Assembly (NCBI GenBank): GCA_032718475.1
Contig: JAUCBJ010001028.1
Coordinates: 1-46,052 of the forward strand
Direction of reading: 5' to 3'
Source: Nemertoderma westbladi
Lineage: Eukaryota; Xenacoelomorpha; Nemertodermatida; Nemertodermatidae
Length of the DNA: 46,052 nucleotides
Position numbers and translations under genes: made by a program. Position 1 is the stretch's first letter, and each line of letters begins with the position of its first letter. A model generated the notes under the pieces. That model was not told the DNA's origin and ran no database searches. It saw nothing but the letters and a program-made list of their open reading frames with translations. Shown here in pieces: positions 33,326 through 44,234 of this stretch.

Positions 33326-36300
33326 TCAATAGACAGGTTCAAATTATTATTTTTAATCTCAAATAAACCAAATTCACATTAACTAATTTACATTTTAATA
33401 TCCATCCAATACCACTAGGATACACCGCAGTTCGCTATCAGCCTTAAATCAACAATTCCCCAAGGCTGCCATCGAAACAGGCCCCACAGGCTGATCAGTT
33501 CTACGATGAGAGTGATGGATAATACTTATCTGTTGTGCCTGCAGGGTGCTTCTGGGTTTTGGCAATAGTTCGTAATAATTAATGAGTCAGGTAGTAAGTA
33601 CTATGCTAATTTGAACATTGTGTGAACATGTGTAACCTCCTGGTGTTTGTACCCTTCAAGGGCTCTGGTCTCTCTGTAATAAGATCACATCACTGGCTGC
33701 CATAATATAACAGTATAGGATCTACTGGGCTCCTTCATAAATAGGTCTGCACTCGGAATACTTAGTGGAAATACAATTATTAAGTATTAATATAGATCTA
33801 ATAATAGTTAATTACTTATTACTAGTTGCGCACATGTGAAGAATACTACTATTTATATACTTAAACCTGTACAGATACTATTAGCAATAATCAATCATAT
33901 GCATATCGCCCCGCAAATTAATTAATCTTATCAGTAACCTATGGGCGTAAGACACAATATAGGGACAATTAATTATATTTACGAATAATAGCATAACTAG
34001 TGGTCTAGCACTAAATGAACCCTCAAAATGTTATTCATTTAAATATAAATTGTAGTAAATTTGAGTACTACAAGGTGGTAACTATTGTTATTATAAGTAT
34101 TATATTAATACTAACTATCAAGTACTCAATGGTCTGTAGTGTAAAATACGTATCGTTATATTAACTTAACTATTATATATCAATGGACTGCAAGCAGTAC
34201 TGTAGGTAATCGTGTCGTGTAACATATTCTGTGCATACTACTTGCAATTGTTGCAAAGAACTAAAATACATCTAGATTTTGTGATAATACAGTATAATCG
34301 TCAGCTGTTTGACCTTGACCTACTAATGAAATAGCCTATAATTTGTAGTGTAGAAACAAATGACCAATAACTGAGAAAGTCTAATCAATAACTAGAAAGC
34401 CAGCAAGCTGACTATAAGAAGACCGTCTATAAGACAACAAAACGAAAAAACTAAATCTGAATTCCGTTTCTGAAGGGAAAAGATGAACAAATATTTAACC
34501 ATATCCAATCCCGGCATCACTATGAAGCAACCAATTTAATATAAGCATACAATATGAATGTATCCTAATAATAATATTCTACGAAACCAGAACAATAAGC
34601 GATTTCTCTCAATAATGGTTAGGTTAATAATATAATGGAGGTAGAGAGTGGGGGTGTCAATATAATCGTCCAGTATCAATATTAGTCTGCCCCACAGCTG
34701 TTGGGATTATAGGCTAATAAAACAAACTTCGAGTAGTTGCGTCCCTCCCCATTAAACAGCTTTGCGTACGTAGAGAGTAATCCCAGCCCATAAATGTCAT
34801 TATTATTAACCTATAAAACATTTGAACGGACCAGAGCTTATAATTCAATCAGCTGGCCTCCCATCTATCATAGCAGTGAGTAGTAAGTAACCTTATAGAT
34901 ATTCCCATAGGATTAACTTGGAAGAGCTATTCAGCTGGCGGGGTAATACATTACAATGTTTGCTTTCTGTCTGGGTTAGAGTGAGATAGTAATAAAATTG
35001 GCAAGTAATGTACTTCTCTGCAGCTGGGCCTATCCATTCAATAAATAGTAGTAGCTTAGTAGGCCCTCATGAGTACCAGCAGCTGGTGTTTCTATCGTTG
35101 AGTTGATGGCAATTTTCGTGTTATGGGGCTATTTTTCGAGAAAAAGTCTTTCGAAAAAAGACACTTTAATAATTCTTTTAGAAACTTTTTTCCACATATT
35201 CTGGGGTTGAGCTGCGTCGAAAACTATAACTTTCATTGACGGACGAGCTATAGTTTCGGAGGAGTTCACCCGATATACATACATACATACATACATACAT
35301 AGTGAATACTTTTACAGTAAGAAGTCCTAACGGTATTCTAACAACTGACAAAGATGCTTTGCTGCTAAAAAAGGGCGGGAGGGGGAGGGATTATCCGAGT
35401 GTATCAGCGTTTTACACGTACTGTACACACCCACTTTGAGTAAATAAAAAGGAGCACACAAAGCGCAGTATATTTTAGTATTCATGTTGTTAACTTTAGT
35501 TAACAAGAAACCCTAATCCAAAGTTAAATTGAAAACTAACCACAAAATATATAACATTTTATGGGTCACGGCTTCATTAGTTTGGTCGCCTTGATAAACC
35601 CCATCAACACATTTAAAAATATTAAGAACCCTTAACTATTTGCGGGTAACATTAATTATCGCAGGACTATCAGGCGGTCTATCATACATGTACACTGTAC
35701 TTTAGAAAAATATTATGCAGTTAGGGGGGGGGGGGGGGGGGGGGGGGATTCGACGCCATAATAATCCATTCCTCTCCAGGGGAGAATCAACGCAAATAAC
35801 AGCTGATTACCCTCAAAAATAAAATTGTAACCTGTTCTATGGAATACGACAACTAGTTTGTAGTTTGGGTTGTAGTTTTGGAATGTGCCACTGTAACCTA
35901 ATGATTTACCTTAGTAATTAATTTAACATTGAGACGAGATATTAATTCGTAATCTTATTTCATTTAGATACGGTAAATAAATAATAGAATTAATGAATAT
36001 ATTAAATAAAATCAAAGACGCATAATATTCAATTATTAGTTATTGACCGATTGGAGAATAATTTTTAGAATCCAAAGTACAGATTCACGCAGCCCCCGTC
36101 AGCATAAAGGTTTGGCAGGCGTTGAAACAACGAACAAATACTGTGGCCTTACTATGTAGGTAGGTAGATAGAGATATAACTAGGAAGGAACAACTCAATC
36201 AAACTATGTTAGAATGCGATTAGCTGGACTTCGACCACATTATATTATCATGATTAGACAAGGTCGCGTGAACTCGTAACTATATTATCATACAGTTCAT

Positions 36301-36600
36301 ACTATTGAGCCAAATAGGGTAACACAATAGGAAATACAATTTTAGAATTTTATATCGAATTTCTTTCGTATCTTAGAAATTGTCTTCGTTGCTCGCCTAT
36401 GTTAAATAATTCAGATATGGTTGGCGAAGAGTTCTCGATGGAGAATGAATGGGTAAGTCTAGATTTAGCCATTTATTATAAGAAGGGATCTAGAAGGGAT
36501 TTAGCCAAGTGTAACTTGCTATTTAATAAAGTGCTAATGTTATTTAAATCCAAATAAAAATTATAAATTGAAATATAAAAACACAATCAATAATATAATC
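33326..36600. other. AT-rich proposed intronic DNA without a recognised gene
   Basis: No ORF with similarity was seen. Contents include a CATA microsatellite at about 35275-35301, a 24-base G run at 35724-35747 and the partial inverted repeat copy near 35925-35955. Confidence 0.5.
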
Positions 36601-36607
36601 TTTTGTT

Positions 36608-36872
36608 ACGCCAGCTCGACGGTAAAGGGTTAGTCGTTTCGGCACCAGCCGGGTTCAATTCCGTACCGAGTCAGTAACAATTTCGTAAATGGATCACTGT
36701 TTGGCACTAGAGAAACGGGAACGAGAACTCTGATGAGGGGAGTAAATAGAGTACGTGATAGTTAGTTTCAGCTTTCAGACTTGGGAGTTAGTGTGGCATC
36801 TTTCCTTAAAATACAGGGAACACAGGGGAGAGAAGCCTTCGGGTTGCCCGGGGTGTCTCAAGTTCACCGATA
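36608..36872 (+). repeat. tRNA-derived SINE candidate, copy 2
   Basis: A head with a B box-like GGTTCAATTCC (36652-36662) is followed by about 100 bp, then a tail matching 28484-28600 (TTGGGAGTTAGTGTGGCA through TCACCGAT). It ends about 100 bp from the exon at 36976. Confidence 0.5.
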
Positions 36873-36975
36873 AATCTATTCTACACAACGTAATTTAGTT
36901 AGCGAATAGAAAGAAACACACAAAATTAAAACACATTATTATAAACATAAAAAATGTATTTACTATTTTTATTAC

Positions 36976-37116
36976 CTTTGCTAAAATCTTTAGAACGCTG
37001 ACTTTGTTTTCTTCCTTGCTTATCGCCCCCAATATCTCCAACACTTGAATGGTTGTAAATGTTGACTTAACTTTCCCAACAGGCCTTCTCACTCCTTCAC
37101 CTTGGGCGCACGCGTC
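36976..37116 (-). CDS. Internal exon of a DUF4476-like gene
   Basis: This is a 47-codon phase-0 exon between a good acceptor (TTTATTTATTTCCCAG) and the donor AAG GTAATA. It starts DACAQGEGVRRPVGKV and ends NKVSVLKILAK. It should be followed by KMFAIS of the exon at 29750-29935, making one continuous helical segment (TFTTIQVLEILGAISKEEN, then VSVLKILAK). Earlier exons must lie further right or outside the window; none was recognised. The intron to the next exon is 7,040 bp and contains AGXT2. Domain naming is inference from the pattern. Confidence 0.5.
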
Positions 37117-37338
37117 CTGGGAAATAAATAAATGGTTGTTGAAATTAATTGATCTTAACCGGTTAAGAAATTACTGAAGTTTGGAGATTTCAGGACACAG
37201 GGTGGAAAGAGTCAAAGAACAGAAGGGTCCGAAAAGTGAGACAATGGGTCCAGGTCCATGTGAGTCAAAGGTTCGAAAACGGTTATACAGTACCTACAGT
37301 ACTGTATTACAATTCCCATTACTGAAAAACAATAACAT

Positions 37339-38392
37339 TAGGGGTGCACCGGATAGCATTTCTTGAATCCGGTCCGGATATCCGGACGGATTTTCCAGGT
37401 TGTACTTAATGACATATTTATAGACCCATTTTGCCTTGTCACCAGAGCTTAATTGAATATATCTGAATTGCGATATCTGTTTGCACCCTAATTCTGTAGG
37501 TTTAATCATTGCCATTCTCTTTGGAATATAAATCGAAGCTTTGCTTCTCAAATTTTCGTAAAGTACCGGTAATGGTACAGCGGTACATTGGGATTGGCAC
37601 CACCTAACTTCAGGATTCAGTTATCTTCTCGGTAGCTCGGTTCTCCAAGTTCGGAGACCTTCTAAATGAGTCTTCTTCCCCCCAAGAGGGGGGAAGAGGT
37701 CCTCTTTATTTAACATAACTTGATAAAGTTTGAAATAAATTTCAATTGATAAGAGTTTCAGTTGATATGATATCTTGATTTGAATTGAGTTATTATATGT
37801 TGGTTGATTTGAGCTGACCTTGATAGTATAATATAAAAAAATATATAATTCAGATTCCATTTTTGACTCTTTCGTAAAATTTATTAAATTAAATTAAATT
37901 AATTTTTATTATTTATTATTTTTTATTAAAGTAAAATTATCAAAAGAAAAACTGAGTATTAAAAATAAAAGCTATACAAAACATTGACATCAAAACAGAT
38001 CAGCCAGCAGTGAGTAGATGAAAATTTGCAGCATAAAACCAAAACTCTACAATTACATTATCACGTAAAAATGGCAAATGAAGGCAAAACTAGCTATGCT
38101 ACAGCTACTGCCGCCATTTGCCACATAAATATAAAAATAAATCAATACCATACAATAATTATAATAAAATTAAAACAAATTCAAATTCCTAAATAAACGT
38201 TTCACGTGATATACTGTATATATATATATATATGATAAAGAATTAAACGAGCTCTTTGAGCTCCATTGATTGATTGATTGACTTTACAAATTATCCGGGG
38301 TATCACCGCATGTTTCAACTATCTGCCCGGATTACCAAATAACATATATCTGGATATTGTCCAAAATCCGCCGGATATCCGGTGCACCCCTA
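37339..38392. mobile_element. hAT-like element, 1,054 bp, with perfect 8 bp target duplication
   Basis: The ends TAGGGGTGCACCGGATA and its reverse complement-like TATCCGGTGCACCCCTA are inverted. The flanks are identical 8-mers AATAACAT at 37331-37338 and 38393-38400. TAGGGGTGC-type termini with 8 bp duplications fit hAT. Near the left end a minus-strand frame (about 37551-37340) with SQFRYIQLSSGDKAKW weakly recalls a BED zinc finger of hAT transposases, but the cysteines are not convincing. No DDE domain is present, so the element is non-autonomous. Confidence 0.8.
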
Positions 38393-38400
38393 AATAACAT

Positions 38401-39237
38401 ATTTATCTAACCAAAACAATAAACTACCGATATGTTGTTACCGATTGTTGGAAAGGAGCAGGTTACAGATACGGTTTTTTATAGGGCCTACACGATGTTG
38501 TTACCAATTCCAATTAAGGAAAAGGAGTAACTATAAATGAGGGGATAACTCGACCTTTTGGGAAGCCATTTAGATTCTTAGACTCGTTCGCCCCTTTGAG
38601 CTGAAACGAATTACAGAATTATAGGTAGGCCTATTCCATATTCAGCTAGTACTGTATTAGGCCTATACGTAAACTTACTAAACATGGCCAAGCTTTTGGC
38701 AAAGGCTACTTTAGCCTTTGCCCGATTAACAGTTTTTCTCCTGTAATATTTCACTGTTAAATAATAATAATAATAATAGGCCTAAACCAGTTGCCAGTAA
38801 AGTAAACCCACTAAAAATGTCCTGTTTAGCTGTTTACAACGAATTACAACGATCACGAATTTGTCTATTTTGATACTTTTCGACACGCAATAAAATTACA
38901 ACGATAACGAATTTGTCTATTTTGATACTTTTCGACACGCAATAAAATTACAAACTGCATTGTCAATTTGTAGTAATTAATTTAAGTATTTGTAATTGTA
39001 TCACTGAACCTATGATGATCGTTGTCCTGTTGTCGTGTCACATATCTGCCTGTTTTTAATGCCCCAATTGTGTAACGTTATCAAAATTTGCCGGTTTTAT
39101 TTTAATGCTCTAAATATTTTACATATTTTTTATGATATATATTTATCATATATTTTACATATCTGCAAATCGCTTACTTGTCCGTTTTAATATCCAAAAT
39201 ATTTTACTTTATCACTAATTTGTCTGTATTTGGTGCA
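38401..39237. other. Spacer between two transposons
   Basis: It holds one copy of the CCAAAACAATAAAC repeat (about 38400-38530) and a 52-bp perfect or near-perfect tandem duplication at 38844-38947. No gene was seen. Confidence 0.5.
38844..38947 (+). repeat. 52-bp tandem duplication
   Basis: Two adjacent units of 52 bp start at 38844 and 38896. Each contains CGAATTTGTCTATTTTGATA and CTTTTCGACACGCAATAAAA, and they differ by a single base that I can see. Confidence 0.9.
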
Positions 39238-41508
39238 TTAACCTTCGTGTTATCCTCGGGTCATATTGACCCATTTCAATTTTCAATCGCAAAATATCAA
39301 TAGAAAAAATTTCTATTTTTGGCTAGAATTAATTGACTTTTATAAATTGTTTACGGTGAATCCAAATCTGATGTCGAATTGGGGGGGTCACTATTGGTTC
39401 ATGAAAAAATATACATTTACCTATTTATTATCCTTGGGTCATAATGACCCACACCCCTTGTCACTGTATTTTATAGGAAAATTCAAACAATACTGCTACC
39501 GGTATCGTTTAGACCAGACTGTTATGCCAATATTCTACTGCGAAAAATATTTTGCTATATATTTCTTATACTGAACTGAGCATTACGGTACTACAGTACT
39601 AACAACTAATATCTAGTAAATGTTAAATGGCGGATGGTGAATCTGGATGGAGTGATCTGGATGTGGAAGACAATGTATCTTCGTGTTCGGAAGAGTCAGG
39701 CAGCAGTGTATCCAGCAACTTTCTTGAATTTGAAATGTCAGATGTTGGGGACCAAGACAGCGATGACGAGATCAGTGATTGCGATACCATACCTGCCACT
39801 GACAGTACCATACCTGCCACTGTTAGTGCTATACCTGCCACTGTTAGTGCCATACCTGCCAACGTTGATGAATACTACACGTCGAAGAATGGCTCCATCA
39901 AGTGGAAGAAGACACCAGTGGCGATAGCTGGAAGAACACCTGACCGGAATATTATTCATGAAAGGCCCGGACCAACAAGGTATGCTACTTCACGATGCCA
40001 CGACATAGTTAGCTCATTCAGCGTGTTCTTTCATCCGTCAATGGATAAACTGGTCATTGATATGACAAACAAGAATGGCCTATATGTATTTGGGGATGCA
40101 TGGAAGCCGGTTGATCTTGTTGAATGGCAAGCATACATTGGAATCCTTTTGCTTGCTGGAGTATACCGGTCAAATGGTGAAGCCCTGCCATCCCTATGGG
40201 CAACTTCAACTGGGCGTTCCATATTTCGAGCAACAATGTCGCTCAAGCGTTTTTATCAGTTGAATCGTGTTGTCCGATATGATGATAAAGCGACCAGAAC
40301 AGCAAGAAGAGAACTCGATAAATTCGCTCCAATTCGGGAACTATGGGATAAGTTCATTGCTGTTTTGCCCTTAGCATATACACCATCCACCGATGTTTGT
40401 GTTGACGAGCAGCTAGTTGGTTTCCGTGGCCGATGTCCATTTCGGCAATATATTCCATCGAAACCAGTGAAATATGGTATCAAGTTCTGGGCAGTAACTG
40501 CGGGATCTTATGTTTACGGGATTCAGCCATATCTAGGAAAGCCAGAAGGAGCTCCCTCTGAAGTAAATCAGGGGAAGAGAGTCGTTCTTGAGCTCACACA
40601 AGGACTCAGGGGTCGCAATATCACCTGCGATAACTTTTTGACTTCCTACAATCTCTGTCAGGAACTCAAAAGGCGTCGGCAAACTCTCGTCGGAACGGTG
40701 AAAAAAAATAAAACTGAGCTACCTAAGGAATTTGTGACGCACAAAGGAAGAACTCCGCTGACAACGTTGTTTGGCCATACAGATGATACGACCATTGTCT
40801 CATATTGTCCTAAGAAGCGCAAGGTTGTGACTCTAATGAGTACAATGCACATGAATGCCGAGGTAATCGAAACTCGTAAAGATAAGAAGCCCGAAATTAT
40901 TCTCCATTATAATCGCGAGAAAGGAGGTGTTGACACTGCAGACAAGTGCACAGTTACTTATACAAGCAAGCGAATGACCAAGCGATGGCCAGTCGTGGTA
41001 TTCGCAAACATCCTTGATATAGCTGCGTACAATGCCTACATCATTTGGTCCGAGATAAATCCAAGCTGGTGCAAAGATATCAAGTTTCGTCGTCGTCTTT
41101 TTCTTGAACAACTCGGGAAGGATCTCATCAAAAGCCACATCGAGCGCCGGGAGGTCATGCCCCGAGATGAAGTGGCCACTCAAGTTGTTAGATCCATACA
41201 AGGCAGTGAATCTGGGCCTACAGTTTCTCAACCACGAGCTAAGTCTATCTCTGAGACGTCGAAGCGATCTCGATGTCATCTATGCTCAAAAAATGACAAT
41301 AAATATAACTTACAGTGCTGCAAATGCTCTAAATATGTTTGCAAGGCACATGCATTTGTTTTATGCAGTGATTGTAAATGATTGCGATAAGTGATTGTAA
41401 TGTAAATTTAGGTTAATTCTATATAATTTAAGGTAAATTGAAATTGGGTCACATATTGACCCAGAGGATCAAACATGATAATTTTTTTGAGGATAACACA
41501 AAGGTTAA
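39238..41508 (+). mobile_element. Apparently complete piggyBac transposon
   Basis: TTAA at 39238-39241 and 41505-41508 bounds the element, as expected for the TTAA target of piggyBac. Just inside, CCTTCGTGTTATCCTC (left) and its inverted counterpart CCTTTGTGTTATCCTC (right) form 16 bp terminal repeats with one mismatch. Subterminal palindromes TGGGTCA-n-TGACCCA occur near 39267, 39435 and 41446. One uninterrupted transposase ORF lies between. Confidence 0.93.
39627..41381 (+). CDS. piggyBac transposase
   Basis: This 584-residue DDE transposase catalyses excision and insertion at TTAA sites. An acidic, serine-rich N terminus (1-53) is followed by four ATxPAT/SAIPA-like heptads (54-77). The catalytic domain (about 120-500) carries the three conserved aspartates: D260 in CVDEQLVGFRGRC, D335 in TCDNFLTS and D436 in KGGVDTADK. 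At 550-583 a cysteine-rich finger is seen (CHLCSKND, LQCCKCSKYVCKAH, CSDC), the usual C-terminal DNA-binding domain. It has the full family length with no stop or frameshift, and TIRs and TTAA sites on both sides, so it may still be active. A domesticated host gene is less likely because the ends are preserved. Confidence 0.95.
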   Translation: MADGESGWSDLDVEDNVSSCSEESGSSVSSNFLEFEMSDVGDQDSDDEISDCDTIPATDSTIPATVSAIPATVSAIPANVDEYYTSKNGSIKWKKTPVAIAGRTPDRNIIHERPGPTRYATSRCHDIVSSFSVFFHPSMDKLVIDMTNKNGLYVFGDAWKPVDLVEWQAYIGILLLAGVYRSNGEALPSLWATSTGRSIFRATMSLKRFYQLNRVVRYDDKATRTARRELDKFAPIRELWDKFIAVLPLAYTPSTDVCVDEQLVGFRGRCPFRQYIPSKPVKYGIKFWAVTAGSYVYGIQPYLGKPEGAPSEVNQGKRVVLELTQGLRGRNITCDNFLTSYNLCQELKRRRQTLVGTVKKNKTELPKEFVTHKGRTPLTTLFGHTDDTTIVSYCPKKRKVVTLMSTMHMNAEVIETRKDKKPEIILHYNREKGGVDTADKCTVTYTSKRMTKRWPVVVFANILDIAAYNAYIIWSEINPSWCKDIKFRRRLFLEQLGKDLIKSHIERREVMPRDEVATQVVRSIQGSESGPTVSQPRAKSISETSKRSRCHLCSKNDNKYNLQCCKCSKYVCKAHAFVLCSDCK

Positions 41509-41544
41509 TTATAAAGGGCATATATCCTTTAACCAGATAAACGA

Positions 41545-42108
41545 TTGTGACTTATGTTAAAGTGGTTTGAAGTGAATCTAATGTTATTTGATAGACCCTA
41601 CATGAGTCAGCCTGTGTTCCTTTATATGTGACTAAAATCAGTGAAGATTGTCAGATTAGTGTGCAGTATTGTGCAGCATTGTGTATGAGTGAGTCTGTTA
41701 AAGAAGCAATTCCTAAAGAATGCGCCATATATGTGAATTATAATTAAGCCATATCGTTGTGAGTAGTTTAAGTCATAACTCTGTTTATATAGATAAAGCG
41801 CCACGTCCTAAAGGAACTGTTAATATTACCGAAGGTGAATAATATTGTCAGAGATTATATAATACTGTCAGTCGAATAATACATTAGGCTTACATAGCAA
41901 TAAAAATTAAACCGTCGAACCCAATCTCCCGGGAATATCCAGCGGGTGAATGGTCGCGCACGGATTGGTTTCGACTAGTGTAGTGAATCAAATACTTGTC
42001 ATAGACTAAAAAGCAGATTTATTATCTAGAAGACATCTCTAATTTGGCGGGTTAAACTGCCAAAGGTCTGAAAGCGCGAACATTAAAGGATATAGCTTCT
42101 TTATTGCA
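41545..42108 (+). repeat. LTR-like repeat 5' of a gag-like ORF
   Basis: Homologous to 189-787 along its length, it is the second copy of the pair. It ends near TTATTGCA at 42108. It begins about 37 bp right of the piggyBac end. The TATA box of the first copy is changed here to CTGAAAG. No convincing tRNA primer-binding site follows, so the LTR assignment is provisional. Confidence 0.5.
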
Positions 42109-44234
42109 GTAAGCAATAAAGTCGAAAGTACCGGTCGACCGGTAACCAGTAGGCCTGACTGCCTGATCATCCGGACCGGTACCTACAGCAGTATTATTCG
42201 ATTTTGATAGTTATATACCGGTAGGCCTTAATAATTAATCAGGGAGGGCCCGCCCTGGTTTTTTATTGAGATTTTTACTTATTTCTGTCAAGTTTTATTT
42301 ATTTGTAGGCCAGTATTGAACAGAAGGCGTGTAAGCCTGATCAGATTGTACAGACGATTTGTAGGCTGAGCTGTTGTCTGATTGCTGTTAAGTCCGAACG
42401 AGTTGCAGTGTGTGTAGAGCACTTGTCCGATTAAGTACGGTTAGGAAGTAGGGGCAGCCAATGCGGTAAGGTAATCCCCCAGCTAAAGAATAAGTCGCAC
42501 TACTGGGTTAGAGCGCATACTCCCTAATCATTTCGGAGTCTGCATGTCCTGTAATTTATTTAGGCTTGAGAGTAGTCTGCCATCGTTTGGTCTGTACTTT
42601 GTTTGTGTAGTCTGTACAGGTAGCGTATAATATCATTTAGATAATTTGTAGGCTGGATAGTTGTCTGTCTGTTATTAGGTCTGAACGGATTGCAGTGTGT
42701 GTAGAGCCCTTGTCCGATAAAGAACGGTTGGGAAGTTGGGGTAGCCATTGCTGTAAAGTAAACCCCCAATTAAAGAATAAGTCGTACTACTGGGTTAGAA
42801 CGCATACTACCTAACTATTTCGGAGTCTGCATGTCCTGTAGTTTATTTAGGCTTGATAGTAGTCTGTCAGTATTTAGTCTGCATTTTTGTTTGAGTGGTT
42901 TGTACGCGTAGCGTAATATTTATTATTCAGAGTTTATGCGATTATTCGCAACATTCATTCCCCAAGTTTGTTCCTACAGTAATTGTGTTTGTTATACATA
43001 CCGCTATAGTTAAATTAACCTCGGTACTACACGGGCTGCTTGGCGTAGGTAAAGACTGGTGATTTTGTGCATCGGTCACTCCAGCAGATGCCGTGGTTCT
43101 TTTAGCTGTTCAAGTATATTTAACTACTGATTATCTGTTATATAAGTACTCGTACCTAATTTAGGGTTTAGTGTACAGTACTTTCCGAAGTAATTATTGT
43201 AGACATTATATCTGTGTTGTAAAGTGGTTGATAGGCACATTCGATTAGCTCTATTAACTTCTAGGTAGGAACACTCCGTGATACATAACGTAGAACCTAC
43301 AGCGATACGGCTATAGGTCGTCAGGCGGTGGTATTTTCCTATCTGGACAACGCAGTGTATTTACTACTACTTATTATTTCAAATACCGTAGTACCCTGTC
43401 CGCTGTAATAACCAGTTTTCTAACCCTTTGTTAGGCTGGTTTGTAGACTTCTTGTAAAATTACCCTAAAAATTCGTATTTTGTGTTTTTTGTAAATTTTT
43501 GTGTTTATTTAGAGATTGTAATCTCACCCGAATTGTACGTAATTTGTAGTATTAAGTAACTTAGGTAAATTAGTATTATTTGTTTTAGTGTCCTGTACGT
43601 AACACTTCACTGAAAGCGCACCGCTTTGTGTAGTGATTACTCCCCAGAAATAATAACATTTATTTCAAACATTGACAAAACCCATTAAAACGGGTATATA
43701 TATATTATAAATCAAATCTAACGATTTATAAATCGTAGGCCTACCATACAACCATTAGGCCTCAATATCAGTTGGATTACTGCTCAAATAACGGTAATAA
43801 AGTAAGTAAAGTAACCAAGTAACCCTAAAGTAACAGAAATTCAATTATTTGAAATAATTGATATACCGGTATTTACGATAGGCCTATTATCTTTATTTCT
43901 ATAAATCTAGGCTGAAATTATACCGGTACTTGTAATTAATTCTATTTCAGAATTATATATCCTACAAACTGTAAGCTGTATACCGGTATTCAGATAGGCC
44001 TATTATATATTTATATATATTTGTGCTAAAACTATACCGGTATTCTGTAATAAACCTAGTCTGTAATAATAGTTATATATACTATAAGCATACCGGTATT
44101 CTAATATATTATATATATCACGCTACACTGAGTAGCAGTAACGGTAATTAATTACTAGGCTAACAGGTAATACTGAGTTATTAGACTTACTCAGACTGTA
44201 ATACAGCAGTAGACATTCAACGGTATACATAGTC
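42109..44234 (+). other. 2.1 kb leader of the putative retroelement
   Basis: There is no long ORF. It contains a duplicated block (42359-42930), and from about 43860 to 44095 a loose series of ATACCGGTAT palindromes spaced 45-60 bases apart with TAGGCCTA between some of them. The gag-like ATG follows at 44235. Confidence 0.45.
42359..42930 (+). repeat. Direct duplication of a ~287 bp leader block
   Basis: Copy A at 42359-42644 and copy B at 42645-42930 share TTGCAGTGTGTGTAGAGC, CTTGTCCGAT, AAAGAATAAGTCG, TACTACTGGGTTAGA and ATTTCGGAGTCTGCATGTCC. They differ at scattered bases without large indels. Confidence 0.9.

Noticed and set aside
40833-41279. 148-codon minus-strand ORF inside piggyBac
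   Set aside because: It is antisense to the conserved catalytic domain and has no similarity of its own.
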